Shown here piece after piece: positions 10,249 to 21,582 of a DNA stretch of 64,000 bases. The DNA comes from Clytia hemisphaerica (Eukaryota > Cnidaria > Hydrozoa > Leptothecata > Clytiidae): positions 1,302,001 to 1,366,000 of the forward strand of contig CACVBU010000158.1 of the NCBI GenBank assembly GCA_902728285.1. The letters run 5' to 3'. Each line of letters opens with the position of its first letter. Positions within the stretch are counted from its first letter, which is position 1. A program made the translations under genes and the position numbers. The notes under the pieces were generated by a model. That model was not told the origin of the DNA, did not search any database, and saw only the letters and a list, made by a program, of their open reading frames with translations.

Positions 10249-10833
10249 TGTCAGTTATCTTTGGGTAAAAGATGCTACAGCAGAATTCAGAGAGATAGGT
10301 TAGTTAAACACCCCTGTTTCAGTGACCAAAGCAGTTATTGGCCCAGCGCTAGCAATAGGGCCTTTCATTAGCACTTTTCCGTCCGTCCGTGTATCTGTCT
10401 TTCCGTTTTGGTAGAAACGGCGCTTAAAACCAGTACGTAACACACTTTTTAATTTTGCCGTTTGAAGAGGGAAAAGCTTGCTAAAGTCGGATACTGGCTA
10501 TAAAAGATATCTGATTCCGCGCTCCTTCAAAACAATTTTCAAAACAAAACAAGACGGCGGTCGAAGCGAGGAAGTTGATCCATACTTTCTTGAACATTTT
10601 CTTTGCTTTAGTGGTCAAGAGACTTTCAAACCAAACAAATTTTGTATTATTCTTTATAAACCTTTTTCAACATTCTGCCATATATCTTATAGTCTTTGCT
10701 CAAGTTTTCATAAAGTTTTATGAGTGAAAATTCTACCTTAAATCACTTTCATTTTTAGTTGTAGTTTCTTGTTTTCAAAAAGACTTTATAAATTTTTAGG
10801 AAATAATGGCTTCTGATATAGAAATAAATAAAC
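10249..10833. other. Spacer, no gene seen
   Basis: A stretch near 10330-10420 is slightly richer in G and C (with GTCCGTCCGTGTATCTGTC). I see no conserved protein frame, splice pattern or inverted ends. Confidence 0.4.
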
Positions 10834-11515
10834 TGAAATGCAGCTGATGTGTAAAATTGAATAAGATTGGAACTTTTTTCTTGATGCTACATAAGAAAAC
10901 AGTCACTTCTGGATCTGTCGCTGTTCAGGCTGCCAGTTAACAAGACAACGGTGGCCAGTGGTGGGACGTGGTATGATTTTCAAACCAAACACATAATTAT
11001 TTCAAGTAAACTGATTCTGGAACTTGGTAATGGACACTAAAATGGAGCCCATGTGTAAATTGGAACAAGATTGGAACTTTTTCCATGATGCTATGTACCC
11101 ATGAAAATAGTTATTTCTGAATCTGTCTCGTTTGACGATTGGTGGCTTGATTTGTCAAACTCGACACAGAATTATTTCAAATGAGCTGATTATGGAATCA
11201 TGTTAATGGAGACTAAAATGCCGCTCATGTGTAAATTTGAACAAGATTGGGACTTTTTTCATGATTCTACACGTATATTAAATAAAATGGTCATTTCTGG
11301 ATCTGTCGCATTAAACGATCGGTGGCTTGATTTTTCAAACTCGACTCACATAATTATTTAAAGTATAAACTGATTCTGGAATCTGTTAATTGACACTACA
11401 ATGTAGCTCATGGGTAAATTTGAACTAGATTGAAACATTTTTCATGGTTACAATGCATGAACACTGAAAATGGTCATTTCTGGATCTGTCACATTGACTG
11501 TTAACTCACATTAAA
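10834..11515. repeat. Tandem repeat, ~180-bp unit, about four copies
   Basis: Each unit contains GTGTAAATTTGAACAAGATT, then TTCATGATGCTAC, then CATTTCTGGATCTGTC, then GGTGGCTTGAT, then CATAATTATTT and AACTGATTCTGGAA. Units have diverged by substitutions and small indels. The array is not an obvious coding repeat. Confidence 0.7.
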
Positions 11516-11656
11516 TCTCATGAATTTTATTAGCCTTGATATGCAGATCGTAAACTATTTTATCGTCTAGTTTTTTAAAGATTATTTTTCTGGTTTACGG
11601 TCTGGTCCAACTAACATGCCTGCAGGGATATTTTTCCCAGAATATGTGAGTGCACC

Positions 11657-11936
11657 TACTCCCGGGTACCTAATAGCCGCCCCCCCCGCTAATTAATTTT
11701 TCAAAAAAATTTTCCACTCAGGACATTCTTATTCCAACCCCCCCGCTTATTAATTTTTGGGAAAATATTTTTGAAGGTTCACTTTTTTGTCCCAATTCTG
11801 CTGTATTTGCCTCATTTTCAAAAAATTTCCACCCAGGACATTTCTATTCCAACCCCCTCCCCCGCTTATTAAGTTTTGAGATTTTTTCCAACCCCCCGCT
11901 TATTCTAACCCCCCCGGCTATTAGGTACCCAAGAGT
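11657..11936. repeat. C-tract MITE with GGTACCTAATAGCC ends (copy 1)
   Basis: The inverted ends TACTCCCGGGTACCTAATAG and CTATTAGGTACCCAAGAGTA enclose four to five C-runs, each followed by GCTTATT or GCTAATT. Other copies lie at 14581-14862, 28252-28526 (opposite orientation) and 56026-56323. The regular C-tracts could form i-motif or G-quadruplex structures. Confidence 0.75.
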
Positions 11937-12009
11937 AATTGGTTAAAAAGCGCACACTCACTATATTTTCGCGGGTTTTTTAAAATATTTTTCCATGGGC
12001 GCGCATAAT

Positions 12010-12121
12010 TTATGGAAATTTTCCACCTAGGACATTTTTATTCCACCCCCCCCCCCGCTTATTAAGTTTTGAGATTTTTTCCAACCTCACCCCACTTATT
12101 CCGGAACCCCCAACTATTAGG
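12010..12121. repeat. Right-end fragment of a C-tract MITE
   Basis: This fragment matches only the right half of the element at 11657-11936 (CCACCTAGGACATTTTTATT, C-runs, CAACTATTAGGTACC). It ends directly at the next palindromic MITE, which was probably inserted into it or joined to it. Confidence 0.6.
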
Positions 12122-12375
12122 TACCGTGAGATTGGGTAACTTGCATCAGTGGAGGCAAACATGCATAACCCTCCAATGAAAGACCTGGCTGGTCATTAAA
12201 ATACAAAATTAAATCAAAACAAAAATGGTAGAGTAGAGCTGCGAGTGGAGCTTCATAGTTGTATTTTAATGACCAGCCAGGTCTTTCATTTGAGGGCTAT
12301 GCATGTTACGCATGTTATGCATGTTATGCATGTTATGTTAGCCTCCACTGATGCAAGTTACCCAATCTCACAGTA
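12122..12375. repeat. Palindromic MITE, TACCGTGAGATTGGGTAACT ends (copy 1)
   Basis: Long inverted arms (about 70 bp, including CTTGCATCAGTGGAGGC and AAAGACCTGGCTGGTCATTA) surround a short core. The second copy is at 47737-47958. In this copy the right arm has gained a tandem CATGTTATG expansion (12298-12340). Confidence 0.75.
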
Positions 12376-12939
12376 CCTGAGAGTATTCAACCGGGTGAAC
12401 CTGCGCCGGTTGGTAGGAGACCATTCAATAAAATTTCAAGCGTCTAACCAATGAGAAGTACAGCTGTGATTTTGGAAAAATTTTCCCTGTCTTAACTTTG
12501 ATCCATGTCAACAGGGTCATACATTTGCTGTTTTGCACGCTCGTTTTCAACACGTTACTTTTCGCTGGGCCTTCAAGCCAACAGGCTTCTTGTTTAGTTA
12601 TTAGGAATGATAAAAGAGGGGTTCCAGGGGGTACCCGAGTTCGCAATTCCGCTATCTTTTTCTCCAAATTCCCGTCAAACCAACCGTTGGAAAAATTCCG
12701 CGAATTTCGAATATTTTTTGCCAATTCCGGAAAACATTTTGGAAAAATGTCGTTTTTCCACATTAAAATTGTCGAACTTTCCGTCTCCGTCAGAGGGCCC
12801 AATTTCCGAAATTCCGCCTAAATTTCCATCAAATTCTGCCACTCCGTCCGCCAACCGTGAAAATTGGTAGAAATTTGAATCAAACAACTTTTTATTTTAT
12901 ACTCTGGGAGCATGACAGGCTAATACTTCCTCCTATATC
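12376..12939. other. Spacer, no gene seen
   Basis: Several overlapping open frames occur around 12600-12890 on both strands, but they follow a repetitive AATTCCG/AAATTTCC pattern rather than a protein pattern. The region may be another motif-iterated repeat without clear ends. Confidence 0.4.
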
Positions 12940-13333
12940 ACACCCCTTTCTCATAAACCCACTGGGATCATTTCCCATTGGCTAAATTGCCAAAAATTTC
13001 GCCTCCAGTTGAAAATTAAACCCTTAATTTTTATCCCCGCTGAAAATAACCAGAGAAAGAAATCCTCCCTGAAAAACATATTATGCTATTTTTCCCATCC
13101 CCACTGAATTGTCTGACTTGTCAACAAAAGATAAATATCAATCCCCGGTTATAAAAGATATGGGAATATCAATATCAATCCCCACCGAGTTTTGGTTCAT
13201 TATTTTTACCCCTACTGGCCGATAAAATCACACCAGGTCTGTGAAATGAGGGTTTATTTTCCACTGGGGACACGATATTTTGGCTAATTTTCCTAGTAGA
13301 AAGGGTTCCTAGTGGGTGTGTGGGAAGGGGTGT
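12940..13333. repeat. MITE, ACACCCC-end family (copy 2)
   Basis: It begins CACCCCTTTCTCATAAACCC and ends GTGTGGGAAGGGGTGT, with TATCA on both sides as a possible target duplication. The interior contains CCCCACTGG-type blocks as in the copies at 1359 and 49360. Confidence 0.65.
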
Positions 13334-13587
13334 ATCATGGAATTGGGCAAACCAGCCTATAATTTTTAGCGTTTAACCATCGAATACCATAAGGTTGCTC
13401 AAAAATGCTTTTTTTAGATTGAGATAGATGTTGCATGCTAGAATTACGCAAGGTTTACATCCTAACCTTTGAATACTTAAAAATTTGTATAAGAATATTT
13501 CAGGATAATATTTTTCCCAAAAATTTAAGAATACATGTATAAGTATATATATGGAAAAACACCAATCTTGTAAAGAAGCGTGCAATG

Positions 13588-13795
13588 GGCTCTTCCAGAA
13601 AATGTCCTTATATAGGGGGTGGAAGATATATTGTCCGGAGGGTAAATTTGCTCTGCCCGGGGATAATTTGGGTTGTCCAGGGGGTCAACTGATGCTTGTC
13701 CGGGGGACAAAACCCGATGTCTGAGGGGCCAAAAGTCACTTTGTACGGGGGTAAATCACTGACAATTGTTATATGCTCCACCTCCCCCTCATATT
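13588..13795. repeat. G-tract MITE, GGGCTCTTCCAGAAAATG end
   Basis: The left end matches the inverse of the right end of the element at 28533-28905. The interior has five TGTCC-G-run units about 30 bp apart. The other end is not clear. Confidence 0.5.
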
Positions 13796-14017
13796 AATTT
13801 TTTTTCTGGAAAAGCCTTTCGCTTAGAATATGTAAGATAGGATACTTGGTACTTCTGTTGTCTTGTTTTTTTTTGTCAGACAAAAAGGACATTTTACTCT
13901 GTGGTCATTTAAAATCGCTGTCATTTTGTCGTTATTGCGAAATTTCATTCTCACGCCGCTCACCAATTCATTTAAATTATGTCACAAATATTTCCCTTTC
14001 TTTCCTTCGATATGGAT

Positions 14018-14096
14018 TTTTATAAGAACAAACTATATATATCTTAACTTATTCTTGCTCAATGAACGATAGTCTGTTCTTATAAAAAAAATGTGT
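14018..14096. repeat. Minimal TAAGAAC-family MITE (~80 bp)
   Basis: TTTTTATAAGAACAAACTAT at the left and GTTCTTATAAAAAAAATGTG at the right are inverted, with only about 40 bp between them. It appears to be an internally deleted member. Confidence 0.5.
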
Positions 14097-14175
14097 GGAA
14101 GTAAATTTTAGAAAAACGATTTGATAGAATCTTTTAAACAGAGTGTTTACATCTAGGAGAGAATCGATTAAGAAA

Positions 14176-14528
14176 TACACGCTTTTTTTATAAGAAAACC
14201 CTTTATATAAATGTCCATGATGAAAATGGCCAAAACAATAAGAATATGCTAAGAATATCACCATCATGGAATTTTGCTACTGAAGCTAAGAATGCCATTT
14301 TAGCATTTTCAATTATAAATTATCAATTATCCCCAAGTAAGGCTCACTCCTTTTACAAAAGTGCCATTTTATGCTTGAGATGTATGTACTAAATGTTAAA
14401 TCTAGTATGAATCAGGATCCTAACCTAAGAATGTGCTGTAAGAATATTTTAGGATGATTTTCCCAAAAAAGTTAAGAATATCCATGATGAAATGGATTTA
14501 CACCATTCTTATAAAATAAAGGCATGTA
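14176..14528. repeat. TAAGAAT-variant MITE
   Basis: The left end is TACACGCTTTTTTTATAAGA and the right end is ATTCTTATAAAATAAAGGCA followed by TGTA. Six internal AAGAAT motifs (for example CTAAGAATATC, GCTAAGAATGCC, TGTAAGAATATT) and none of the AAGAAC form make this copy internally uniform. It is the empty-site relative of 9383-10248. Confidence 0.7.
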
Positions 14529-14580
14529 CATAAATATAGCAATAACAAAATTTCTTTTGATTTCATCACGGTTTCTTTCT

Positions 14581-14862
14581 TACTCTCGGGTACCTAATAG
14601 CCGTCCCCCCCCCGCTAATTAATTTTTCGAAAATTTTCCACCCAGGACATTCTTATTCCAACCCCCCCCCCCGCTTATTAATTTTTGGGAAAATGTTTTT
14701 GAAAGTTCCCTTTTTTGTCTTAATTCTGCTGTATTAGCCTCCTTTTCAAACATTTTCCACCCAAGACATTTTTATTCCAACCCCCCCGCTTATTAAATTT
14801 TGAGATTTTTTCCAACCCCCCTGCTTATTCCAACCCCCCCGGCTATTAGGTACCCGAGAGTA
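14581..14862. repeat. C-tract MITE with GGTACCTAATAGCC ends (copy 2)
   Basis: TACTCTCGGGTACCTAATAG and CTATTAGGTACCCGAGAGTA are exact inverted ends over about 20 bp. Five C-runs are spaced through the interior. Confidence 0.8.
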
Positions 14863-14916
14863 AGTGCTAATTGGTTTTTCCTAAGCTTTCTCATTGGTTG
14901 AAATTTTATTACAAAA

Positions 14917-15885
14917 CAGGGAGGGAAGTCATGCAGTTGGTACCAGACATTATGATGACTAACTGCAAAATTGAAAATCTGAGAGCATACCCACCACCCA
15001 TTAGCAGTTAGTACCCAAAAGTACTGAGCACATTTGACTACTTGCAGGTTGACATCACCCTTTTTGCATCTAGTACCCCGCAGTACTAAGTGCATTTGAC
15101 TATTGCCAGGCTGGTCCCTCTTTCTGCCCTATTTAGTGGTCTTGAGTGGCCGAAACTCAAGGTAATCACTATTTGAAACTTGTTAATACCCTAGACAGCC
15201 CTGGGGTTGACACTAACCTTGGTAATTTTTCTCTATTTGATTTAAAATAAACACAAAGCCTAACATCTAAATTCAAGTCTGCCCAACATTATTTAGGTCT
15301 AAAACCCTAGAAATAAGAAAATATCACTTTTGCATTGTTTGACGAAAGCCTGGGAGAAAAGGTTAAGAAGACATTGTAGTGATGCACAACTTAATAAAAA
15401 CAGAAAGCTGGCATTATTTAGCTGCAAATAATTAAAAAAAAAACAATCTTTGACATGAGATTTAAGATTCAAGCTGATTTGGTAAGTCTGGAGGATAAAA
15501 CAAATAAATCAAATATGACCCACCACAGTACTAATCGTCATGATGTCTGCGATCAAGGTCGAAATATATTGAGAATTCCGGTTATTTTAACGTTTTTCAA
15601 GGTTTAAAGCATTCGATTTTGGGCAATCTCTTTAATTTAATCGAATATTTCAATTTGGGATGGGTTGGCAGACTTCCAGGCTATATTCTGAGCCTTATTG
15701 GACTATATATTATTGAACTTTTGGATCCTAAGTCTAGCGTTAAAGCTCAGAGTTAAAACTCTACCCTTACAACCTACTTTAGTTTAGAGTACTTACAAAT
15801 CGATTAGTGGTTTCAAAACTTCTTTGGGAATTTTTTCTCAAATATTATGACTTTGATTGTGATACCAACTGCATGACCCCCCCTG
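14917..15885. repeat. ~970-bp element with CAGGGAGGGAAGTCATGCAG ends
   Basis: The left end and the inverse of the right end (CTGCATGACCCCCCCTG) match over about 25 bp with a few differences. The interior encodes no recognisable transposase. Its right half (15560-15800) resembles sequence at 28990-29240 (shared TTTTAACGTTTTTCAA and CAAGGCTATATTC-like blocks), so it belongs to a dispersed family. Confidence 0.6.
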
Positions 15886-16222
15886 TACGGAATGCAAGTA
15901 TGGTTCCAGAAGCAGCCGGCGGAGAGAGTTTTTAGAAATATGTGTTCTTATCTTCTAGGAGACCAAATGTTATGACCTTTCAATTCTTTATACAAATGAT
16001 GTGTGCCAACATTGATAATGAACCGCTCATGCTGAGAATAAGAAAACAAGCTAAAAGGAACAGGGAGTAAAACTTGAACTTGCTCACATTTCACAAAAGT
16101 CTAAACAAAATAAGATTAAAATATATTGACGAACAACATCCCAAGCCAATTGCATGATACATAGCAGAAAATCAATTTATATTCAACGTCTTTCTTAAAG
16201 GAAAATAAAAAATAGGTAGGAG
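15886..16222. other. Spacer, no gene seen
   Basis: AT-rich sequence without a convincing ORF, repeat or RNA gene. Confidence 0.4.
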
Positions 16223-18052
16223 TCTGCTAAATTGCGTGGGTTGCGTGGGTGCGTGGGTCATTTTTTTGCGTGGGTGCGTGGGTCAAAATAATTTTTGCGT
16301 GGGTCAATTTTTTTGCACGGGTCATATTTTTTGCGTGGGTCAATTTTTTTGCGTGGGTCAAAATTTTTGCGTGGGTCAAAATTTTTGCGTGGGTCATTAT
16401 TTTTTGCGTGCGTCATATTTTTTGCGTGGGTCATTATTTTTTGCGTGGGTCAAAATTTTTGCGTGGGTCAAAATTCTCTCTGTAATTCGAAAAAATGCCT
16501 TGCCTTGAAATTCGAACGGGTCACATCCAAAACGTTTTGCTTTATTTTGTTTATTTTGCATAGCTGTACAGTTCCGTACTTTCTGAATAATATATGGTGA
16601 ATTTGTTCCAATAAGGCTGGGCTTAAAAAATTGTTGGTTTGCCGTCACCTGACCCTAGATTTTGGAGGTGGGTCGGTCGGTCGGAGTTTTATTTTATTTT
16701 GGCGATTTATGAAATTTTCGTCCATGGAAGGGTTAACAGTTTGTTTACATTTAGATAATTTTGAATAAAAAACAGAAGTGCTAGCAGGGAATTTACGATT
16801 CTTATGCTTGAGACAAACAAGATACGAGTTTTAATTTTTTATTGTTTGAAGTTTTTGAAGGAAAAAAATCTTCTTTAAAATGGCAATAAATTTTTTTGGG
16901 TCGGCAGGTTTCGAGGTAGGGTCGGTCGGGTGACGGCAAACCAACAATTTTTTAAGTTCAGCCTAAACGAGGTCGGAAAGATTGTTTCCAACAAAGGAGT
17001 GTCTTTTTATAAGAGGAAGCTTTATATAGAAGCTTTTTAGAAGCTTTACACGTTTTTTTTTTAAGAAACTAGTTTTACCAAGCAGCCTCAATGTTTCTTA
17101 AGAAATCAGCCTTTTGAGCCTTAAATGTTTCTTACATGTTTCTTAGATGTTTCTAAGTTTTTAGGCATTCTGAGCCTCATGTTTCTTAGAAGTGTGTTTC
17201 TTAAAAAAAAAAAGACGTGTATAGCTTCTTATAGCACGCTTTAATCTTTTGGGTTTCCTTTGAGTGTTAAAGAACAAAGCAAATGGCGACAAAATCTGAA
17301 AATTTTTCTACAAAAGTTATATTCATTAGGCGACCGATTACTAAACAATTTAATCGTTGTCAATTATAGAAAGAAAAGAAGCGGTCATATCTCATTTTTT
17401 TTTGCTTAAAGTTAAAGTGTTTATTTCCATGACACTGGAATCCTGAAATATAGCATGCTAAAATCCAAAAGTGTGATCCTGAAGTGTTTCTACAAAAATT
17501 AGACGGGTGTGTGTTGATTCTGTATAATGTTAAAGTAAATAAGTGCTACTATGTAAAATAAACCACAAGGTGTTACTACATAAAAACTGTGTGCTTTTGT
17601 TTAGTTTTCGTAGATATAAACACAACACATTTTTGTATAAGATAACTTGAAAATTTTAATTTGACAAAAAAAACGTGTTAGCTAACTCGAAAGTTTTAAT
17701 TTGGTAAAAAAATCGAGTTAGCTAAAAAATCACCAAAAAAATAGTGACCCACTCAAAAACTTTGACCCACGCAAAAAGTAATGACCCACGCAAAAAATAT
17801 GACCCACGCAAAAAGTAATGAGCGACGCAAAAAATAATGACCCACGCAAAAAAATATGACCCACGCAAAAAATATGACCCACGCGAAAAAAATTGACCCA
17901 CGCAAAAAAAATTGACCCACGCAAAAAAATCGACCCACGCAAAATGATTTTTGACCCACGCACCCACGCAAAAAAATGACCCACGCAAAAATATTAACCC
18001 ACGCAAAAATATTGACCCACACGCACCCACGGAACCCACGCAATTTAGCAGA
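16223..18052. mobile_element. ~1.8-kb element with array-type inverted ends (GCGTGGGTCA)
   Basis: Both ends start TCTGCTAAATTGCGTGGGTT and are followed by inward arrays of GCGTGGGTCA plus a T/A spacer, about 16 units over 16231-16475 on the left and about 17 inverted units over 17745-18045 on the right. The 1.25-kb middle (16480-17740) encodes no recognisable protein. It contains a nested TAAGAAAC-type MITE (17047-17221) and an internal inverted pair (GGTTTGCCGTCACC near 16640 and GGTGACGGCAAACC near 16930). The ORFs reading through the arrays are repeat artefacts. The superfamily is unknown. Confidence 0.75.
17047..17221. repeat. TAAGAAAC-variant MITE nested in the array-ended element
   Basis: The termini TACACG-T-tract-AAGAAAC and GTTTCTTAAAAA-A-tract-CGTGTA are inverted. 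Six internal TGTTTCTTA-type motifs all carry the GAAAC form of the family motif. It lies between copies of AGAAGCTTT, possibly an older relative into which it was inserted. Confidence 0.75.
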
Positions 18053-18184
18053 TTCAAAAAATAGCAATCTTATCTTTGGTTTTCTATTATATAAAATTGG
18101 CACGATCGCTTGAAAGTTTCGAGCAAACTTCAAGCAAAAACGATTAAGCTAATGAGTAATTCATTTCGCTTTGTAAACTCAAGT

Positions 18185-18527
18185 CGGGGGGGTACTAGGG
18201 TTGGCGCATGAGGGGTATGTGCGGACGGGACCTCCAAAAACCGACCCTTAGAGAGACTGATTTTTGCTGAAAAGGTGACCCTTAGAGAGACTTTTTGAAT
18301 TATTTTTCTAGATTTTTGAAAAAAGTCATACTTTATTACAATTTTTTCTCTGGAAATCCAAAAAAATTCCTAAAAATCCTTAATTTTCCGACCCTTAGAG
18401 AGACTAATTTAAAACTTTCTGATTTTTCCAACCCTTAGAGAGACTTTGAAAGGTAAAAAAACCGACCCTTACCGTCCGCACATACCCATCATCCATTTTT
18501 GCCTAAGTAGCCCCCCCCCCCCCCGGA
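18185..18527. repeat. hAT-like MITE, iterated CCCTTAGAGAGACT motif
   Basis: CGGGGGGGTACTAGGG at the left and CCTAAGTAGCCCCC..GG at the right are inverted ends, with a perfect 8-bp duplication ACTCAAGT at 18177-18184 and 18528-18535. Four internal motifs all read ACCCTTAGAGAGACT, whereas the related copy at 258-611 uses CTTTGAGAGAC throughout. Confidence 0.8.
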
Positions 18528-18535
18528 ACTCAAGT

Positions 18536-19203
18536 TTATTTGCGAGAACCAACATTTACAAGGATAAGTTTGTTTCTTATTCGTGATTTAATAAAAAAAC
18601 TGTTAATTTGATTGGATAAGATATTCATATAAACACATAGTTTACTGTGATTAATATTGGTTCCCATATCCCAGTTTCACAAAAAAATTTTGTTTTGTTC
18701 TTTTCAACTCATCTTACGTTTTGTTGATGAATTCTGAACAGTCATTTAATTGCTCTCATGCTTTCCAACATTTGAAGCGGATCGAAACCTCCCCCAAGAA
18801 ACAAAGGCTATTATTACTTTCGCTTGAACGCTTCACGAGCGGGTCCCAAAATAATGTGCATTTTGAAGAACAATCCAAAAGGAAACTTTTCACCCTAGCA
18901 TTTTGATTTCCTACCTAGCGATTATTCACAATCATTCTTGGAAGAAATGCTACTTCGTTCAAAAAAGCGCTACTTTGTTCAAGAAAGCAAGTTTTTGCCT
19001 GATTTTGCATGTGTTTAGAAGAAAATTGGTAGGCGCTCATAATTTTTAAAAATACAAGCTTCAATTGGAAGCGTTGCGTAAAATAGCAGCGCAACCCTGG
19101 GGAAACGCTGCGAAAAACCGCAACGTTGCGGAATATTGCAACGTTGCGAATCTATGCAATTTGCCGAACTGGTATAAACACTAAACACTTCATGCAAGAT
19201 AAA
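18536..19203. other. Spacer, no gene seen
   Basis: Moderately AT-rich with one short open frame at 18721-18906 that has no recognisable features. No inverted ends were found. Confidence 0.4.
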
Positions 19204-19482
19204 GCACGGATTACACTTTGTGCAAGTATATAGAAGCACGGATTGCACTTCAAAGATATAGCAATAGCAATCACTTTTCAATTTGTATAAACACATATTA
19301 CACTTCGTGCAAGATAAAGCACGGATTACACTTCGTGCAAGATATAATATGTGGTGTATATGTAAGATATAACACGGATTACACTTTCGTGCAAGTATAA
19401 GCACGGATTACACTTCGTGCAAGTATAAAAGCACGGATTACACTTTGTGCAAGATATAGAGACACGGATTACAATTTGTGCA
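19204..19482. repeat. Hairpin-forming tandem array (GCACGGATTACACTTCGTGC)
   Basis: The 20-bp unit GCACGGATTACACTTCGTGC is itself an imperfect palindrome (GCACG stem, 10-nt loop, CGTGC). It recurs about seven times with AAGATATA or AAGTATAAA spacers, at a period near 30-55 bp. Confidence 0.7.
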
Positions 19483-20509
19483 CTTAGTTTTGCGGATATT
19501 TAATCCGCAGCACTGCTTGGAAACAGGACAGACCTCGACTACCTCCAAGCAAAAAGTAGTAGCAGAGAAAAAACAAAATTTACCTCAACATACAAAGTTC
19601 TAAAATTATAGTTATAGAGCTTGGTCTCCCTAGAGAATGAAAGTGCAAACCCATGTTTCCAAAACTTTCCTAGCCAACCCTGGGCAGCAAAACATAAATT
19701 AATAAAAAGCAGCCTTACAAGATCTAAGGCGGCAATCAAAAATATGTTGCGTTTGGGTCGTCCTCCGACTGTTTATTTACAAGAAAACCCGATTTGGAAA
19801 GTCGGCAAAATCGTTGGATTTTTATGGCTGCTGTTCGCAGGTTCGCAGGTTCGCATCTTTCCCATAATGGCGGGCACGGGCGAACGGAGCATGTCTATTA
19901 ATCATTATTTTTTGTTTACTTAACCCACATTGAGTCCCGTTCAAGTTTTTTCATGTACCCTTATTGAAATTTTCATGTCAAAATTCAGCAACGCGGTAGG
20001 GCCAATACCCTGGGGGCCGAAATAAGGGTCACTTTAAGGTTAACACATGTGTGCGCACATTTATGGCGGCATAAGATTCTGTTGATTGCCGACTTAATTC
20101 ATCGAGATTTACTAGATCTTAAAAATCCAACAAAATTTACTACCGACCGACCGACCGACTGGATTGAAGATGTTTTAGGACCCGAATGGAACATATTTTT
20201 GATTGCTGCCTAAAGCCATTTAAAACATCCAAAGATTACACCAGAGTCCATGAACAAGTTTGCATGCATTATCATGACCATGTTTTCTTGAAAAATGAAC
20301 TTGCCTTCTTCTTTTTCATGTTTTCATGTAACAGAAAGCTCTATCTTCACAAGCAAGTGGAGGACTATCCTATTTTTGCCTCAAAATTGCATGCTCCGCG
20401 CCATGTAGATTGGTCTTTTTACGGCTTTAGCGACGTGAGCGCAAACAAGCGGATTGTACCAGACGCCCGCGCTCGATAGGATCGATCATCAATTTCCACG
20501 TAAATCAAA
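19483..20509. repeat. Dispersed repeat core related to 58034-58260
   Basis: Between about 19905 and 20110 the sequence aligns with 58040-58255 through shared blocks (TTTGTTTACT, AGTTTTTTCATG, GTCAAAATT, GCG-rich GTGCGCA and TTGTTGATT-like blocks). In the second locus this core is flanked by ATCGA-rich arrays. Here the neighbours are ACCGACCGACCG and the AATCGAAC element at 20510. No gene is visible. Confidence 0.5.
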
Positions 20510-21582
20510 CCAGACCCGATCAATCGAACTTGTCGAACCAATCGAACAATCGAACTAATCGAACTCCATCGAACGATTAAAGTTCGATTAAAAAAATTAA
20601 TCGAACCTAATCGAACACTCACAATTTTTGAAGCAATAGCAGTTCGATTAGTTCGGTCAGTAAAAAGTTTGATTAGTTCGATGATATTAAATCCTCATAT
20701 ATCTTCCCTCGCTTGCAAAAACTTTATCCTGGCACGCAATTGCCATTTCGACAGTTCCCGGACTTAACAGCTTGACGTTTATTGTACCCAGATATTTGTC
20801 TATCCGGAATAAAGTCGGTAGCCCCTCTGTTGCAATTTCGCGCGCGGCCGAGTGGCGGAATACTACGCCCAAACAAACCGCCTCTGGCGCTAAAAGGATA
20901 CAAGAAAAGTGTGTAAATCTGTTATCGGAAGTAATTTCCCGATTTACATTCCGAATTTGGCTCTGAAAAGAAGCTAATATACGGTGGCGGAGCAGCACAA
21001 ACTTGTCGACCAAAATTGGTTTATCGAACTGACAGACTGATCGAACCGAAACCCATTGATCGAACTTAATAGAACATTCACAATCTTTTAAAAATTCTTA
21101 GAATACACCTTTCCCGTAATTCGTAAAACTAATGCGCGCGCATTATTTTGATGCTCTCCACCGTTTGGTCTCTGGAGGTAAGCAAACCCGTTTTTGCCTG
21201 CGTTCCCTTAGGGAAAGTTGGTTTTTTGAGCTTTTCTTAAGTTCTGTCGAACAAAATCCCCTCAAATTTTAGTATGTTCAACCTATTCATGATATTATAC
21301 CACCCTGAAAATATTTTGCCAATAGAAGGTCGCTGTCAAAAGTTAGAGGCTCAAATCCGAATTTCCCTAACCCCTCGCAGGCAAAAACGCGTTTTTTACC
21401 TCCCAAACAATTTTATACACAACGGTGGAGCGCACATTTTTCCGGGCCATTTCTGAGAAATTTGAATTACGGGAAAGGTGTAGGTATTCGATTAATTTTT
21501 TTAATCGAACTTTAATCGTTCGATGGAGTTCAATTAGTTCGATTGTTCGATTGGTTCGACAAGTTCGATTGATCGGGTCTGG
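20510..21582. mobile_element. ~1.07-kb element with AATCGAAC-array inverted ends
   Basis: Terminal inverted repeats of about 95 bp begin CCAGACCCGATCAATCGAAC and consist of repeated AATCGAAC/TTCGATT units, ending in ATTAAAGTTCGATTAAAAAA. The core (20690-21470) is less AT-rich, with an open minus-strand frame at 20687-21013, but I recognise no protein. It could hold captured host sequence. Confidence 0.7.

Noticed and set aside
12425-12887. Overlapping ORFs of 70-125 codons on both strands
   Set aside because: They reflect a repetitive AATTCCG-rich sequence that is open in several frames at once; no recognisable protein.
16236-16600. Overlapping ORFs of repeated FCVGQ/FAWVK/FLRGS peptides on three frames
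   Set aside because: They are translations of the GCGTGGGTCA array in each frame; the same happens in inverse at 17722-18133. No codon bias or start context supports real proteins.
19204-19482. CRISPR-like array
   Set aside because: Spacers are not unique sequences of constant length, units are degenerate, and the surrounding DNA is animal, with introns and retroelements.
20687-21013. 108-residue minus-strand ORF as a real gene
   Set aside because: It lies inside an array-ended element, has no clear motif, and has overlapping open frames on the other strand. Kept only as a possible captured fragment.
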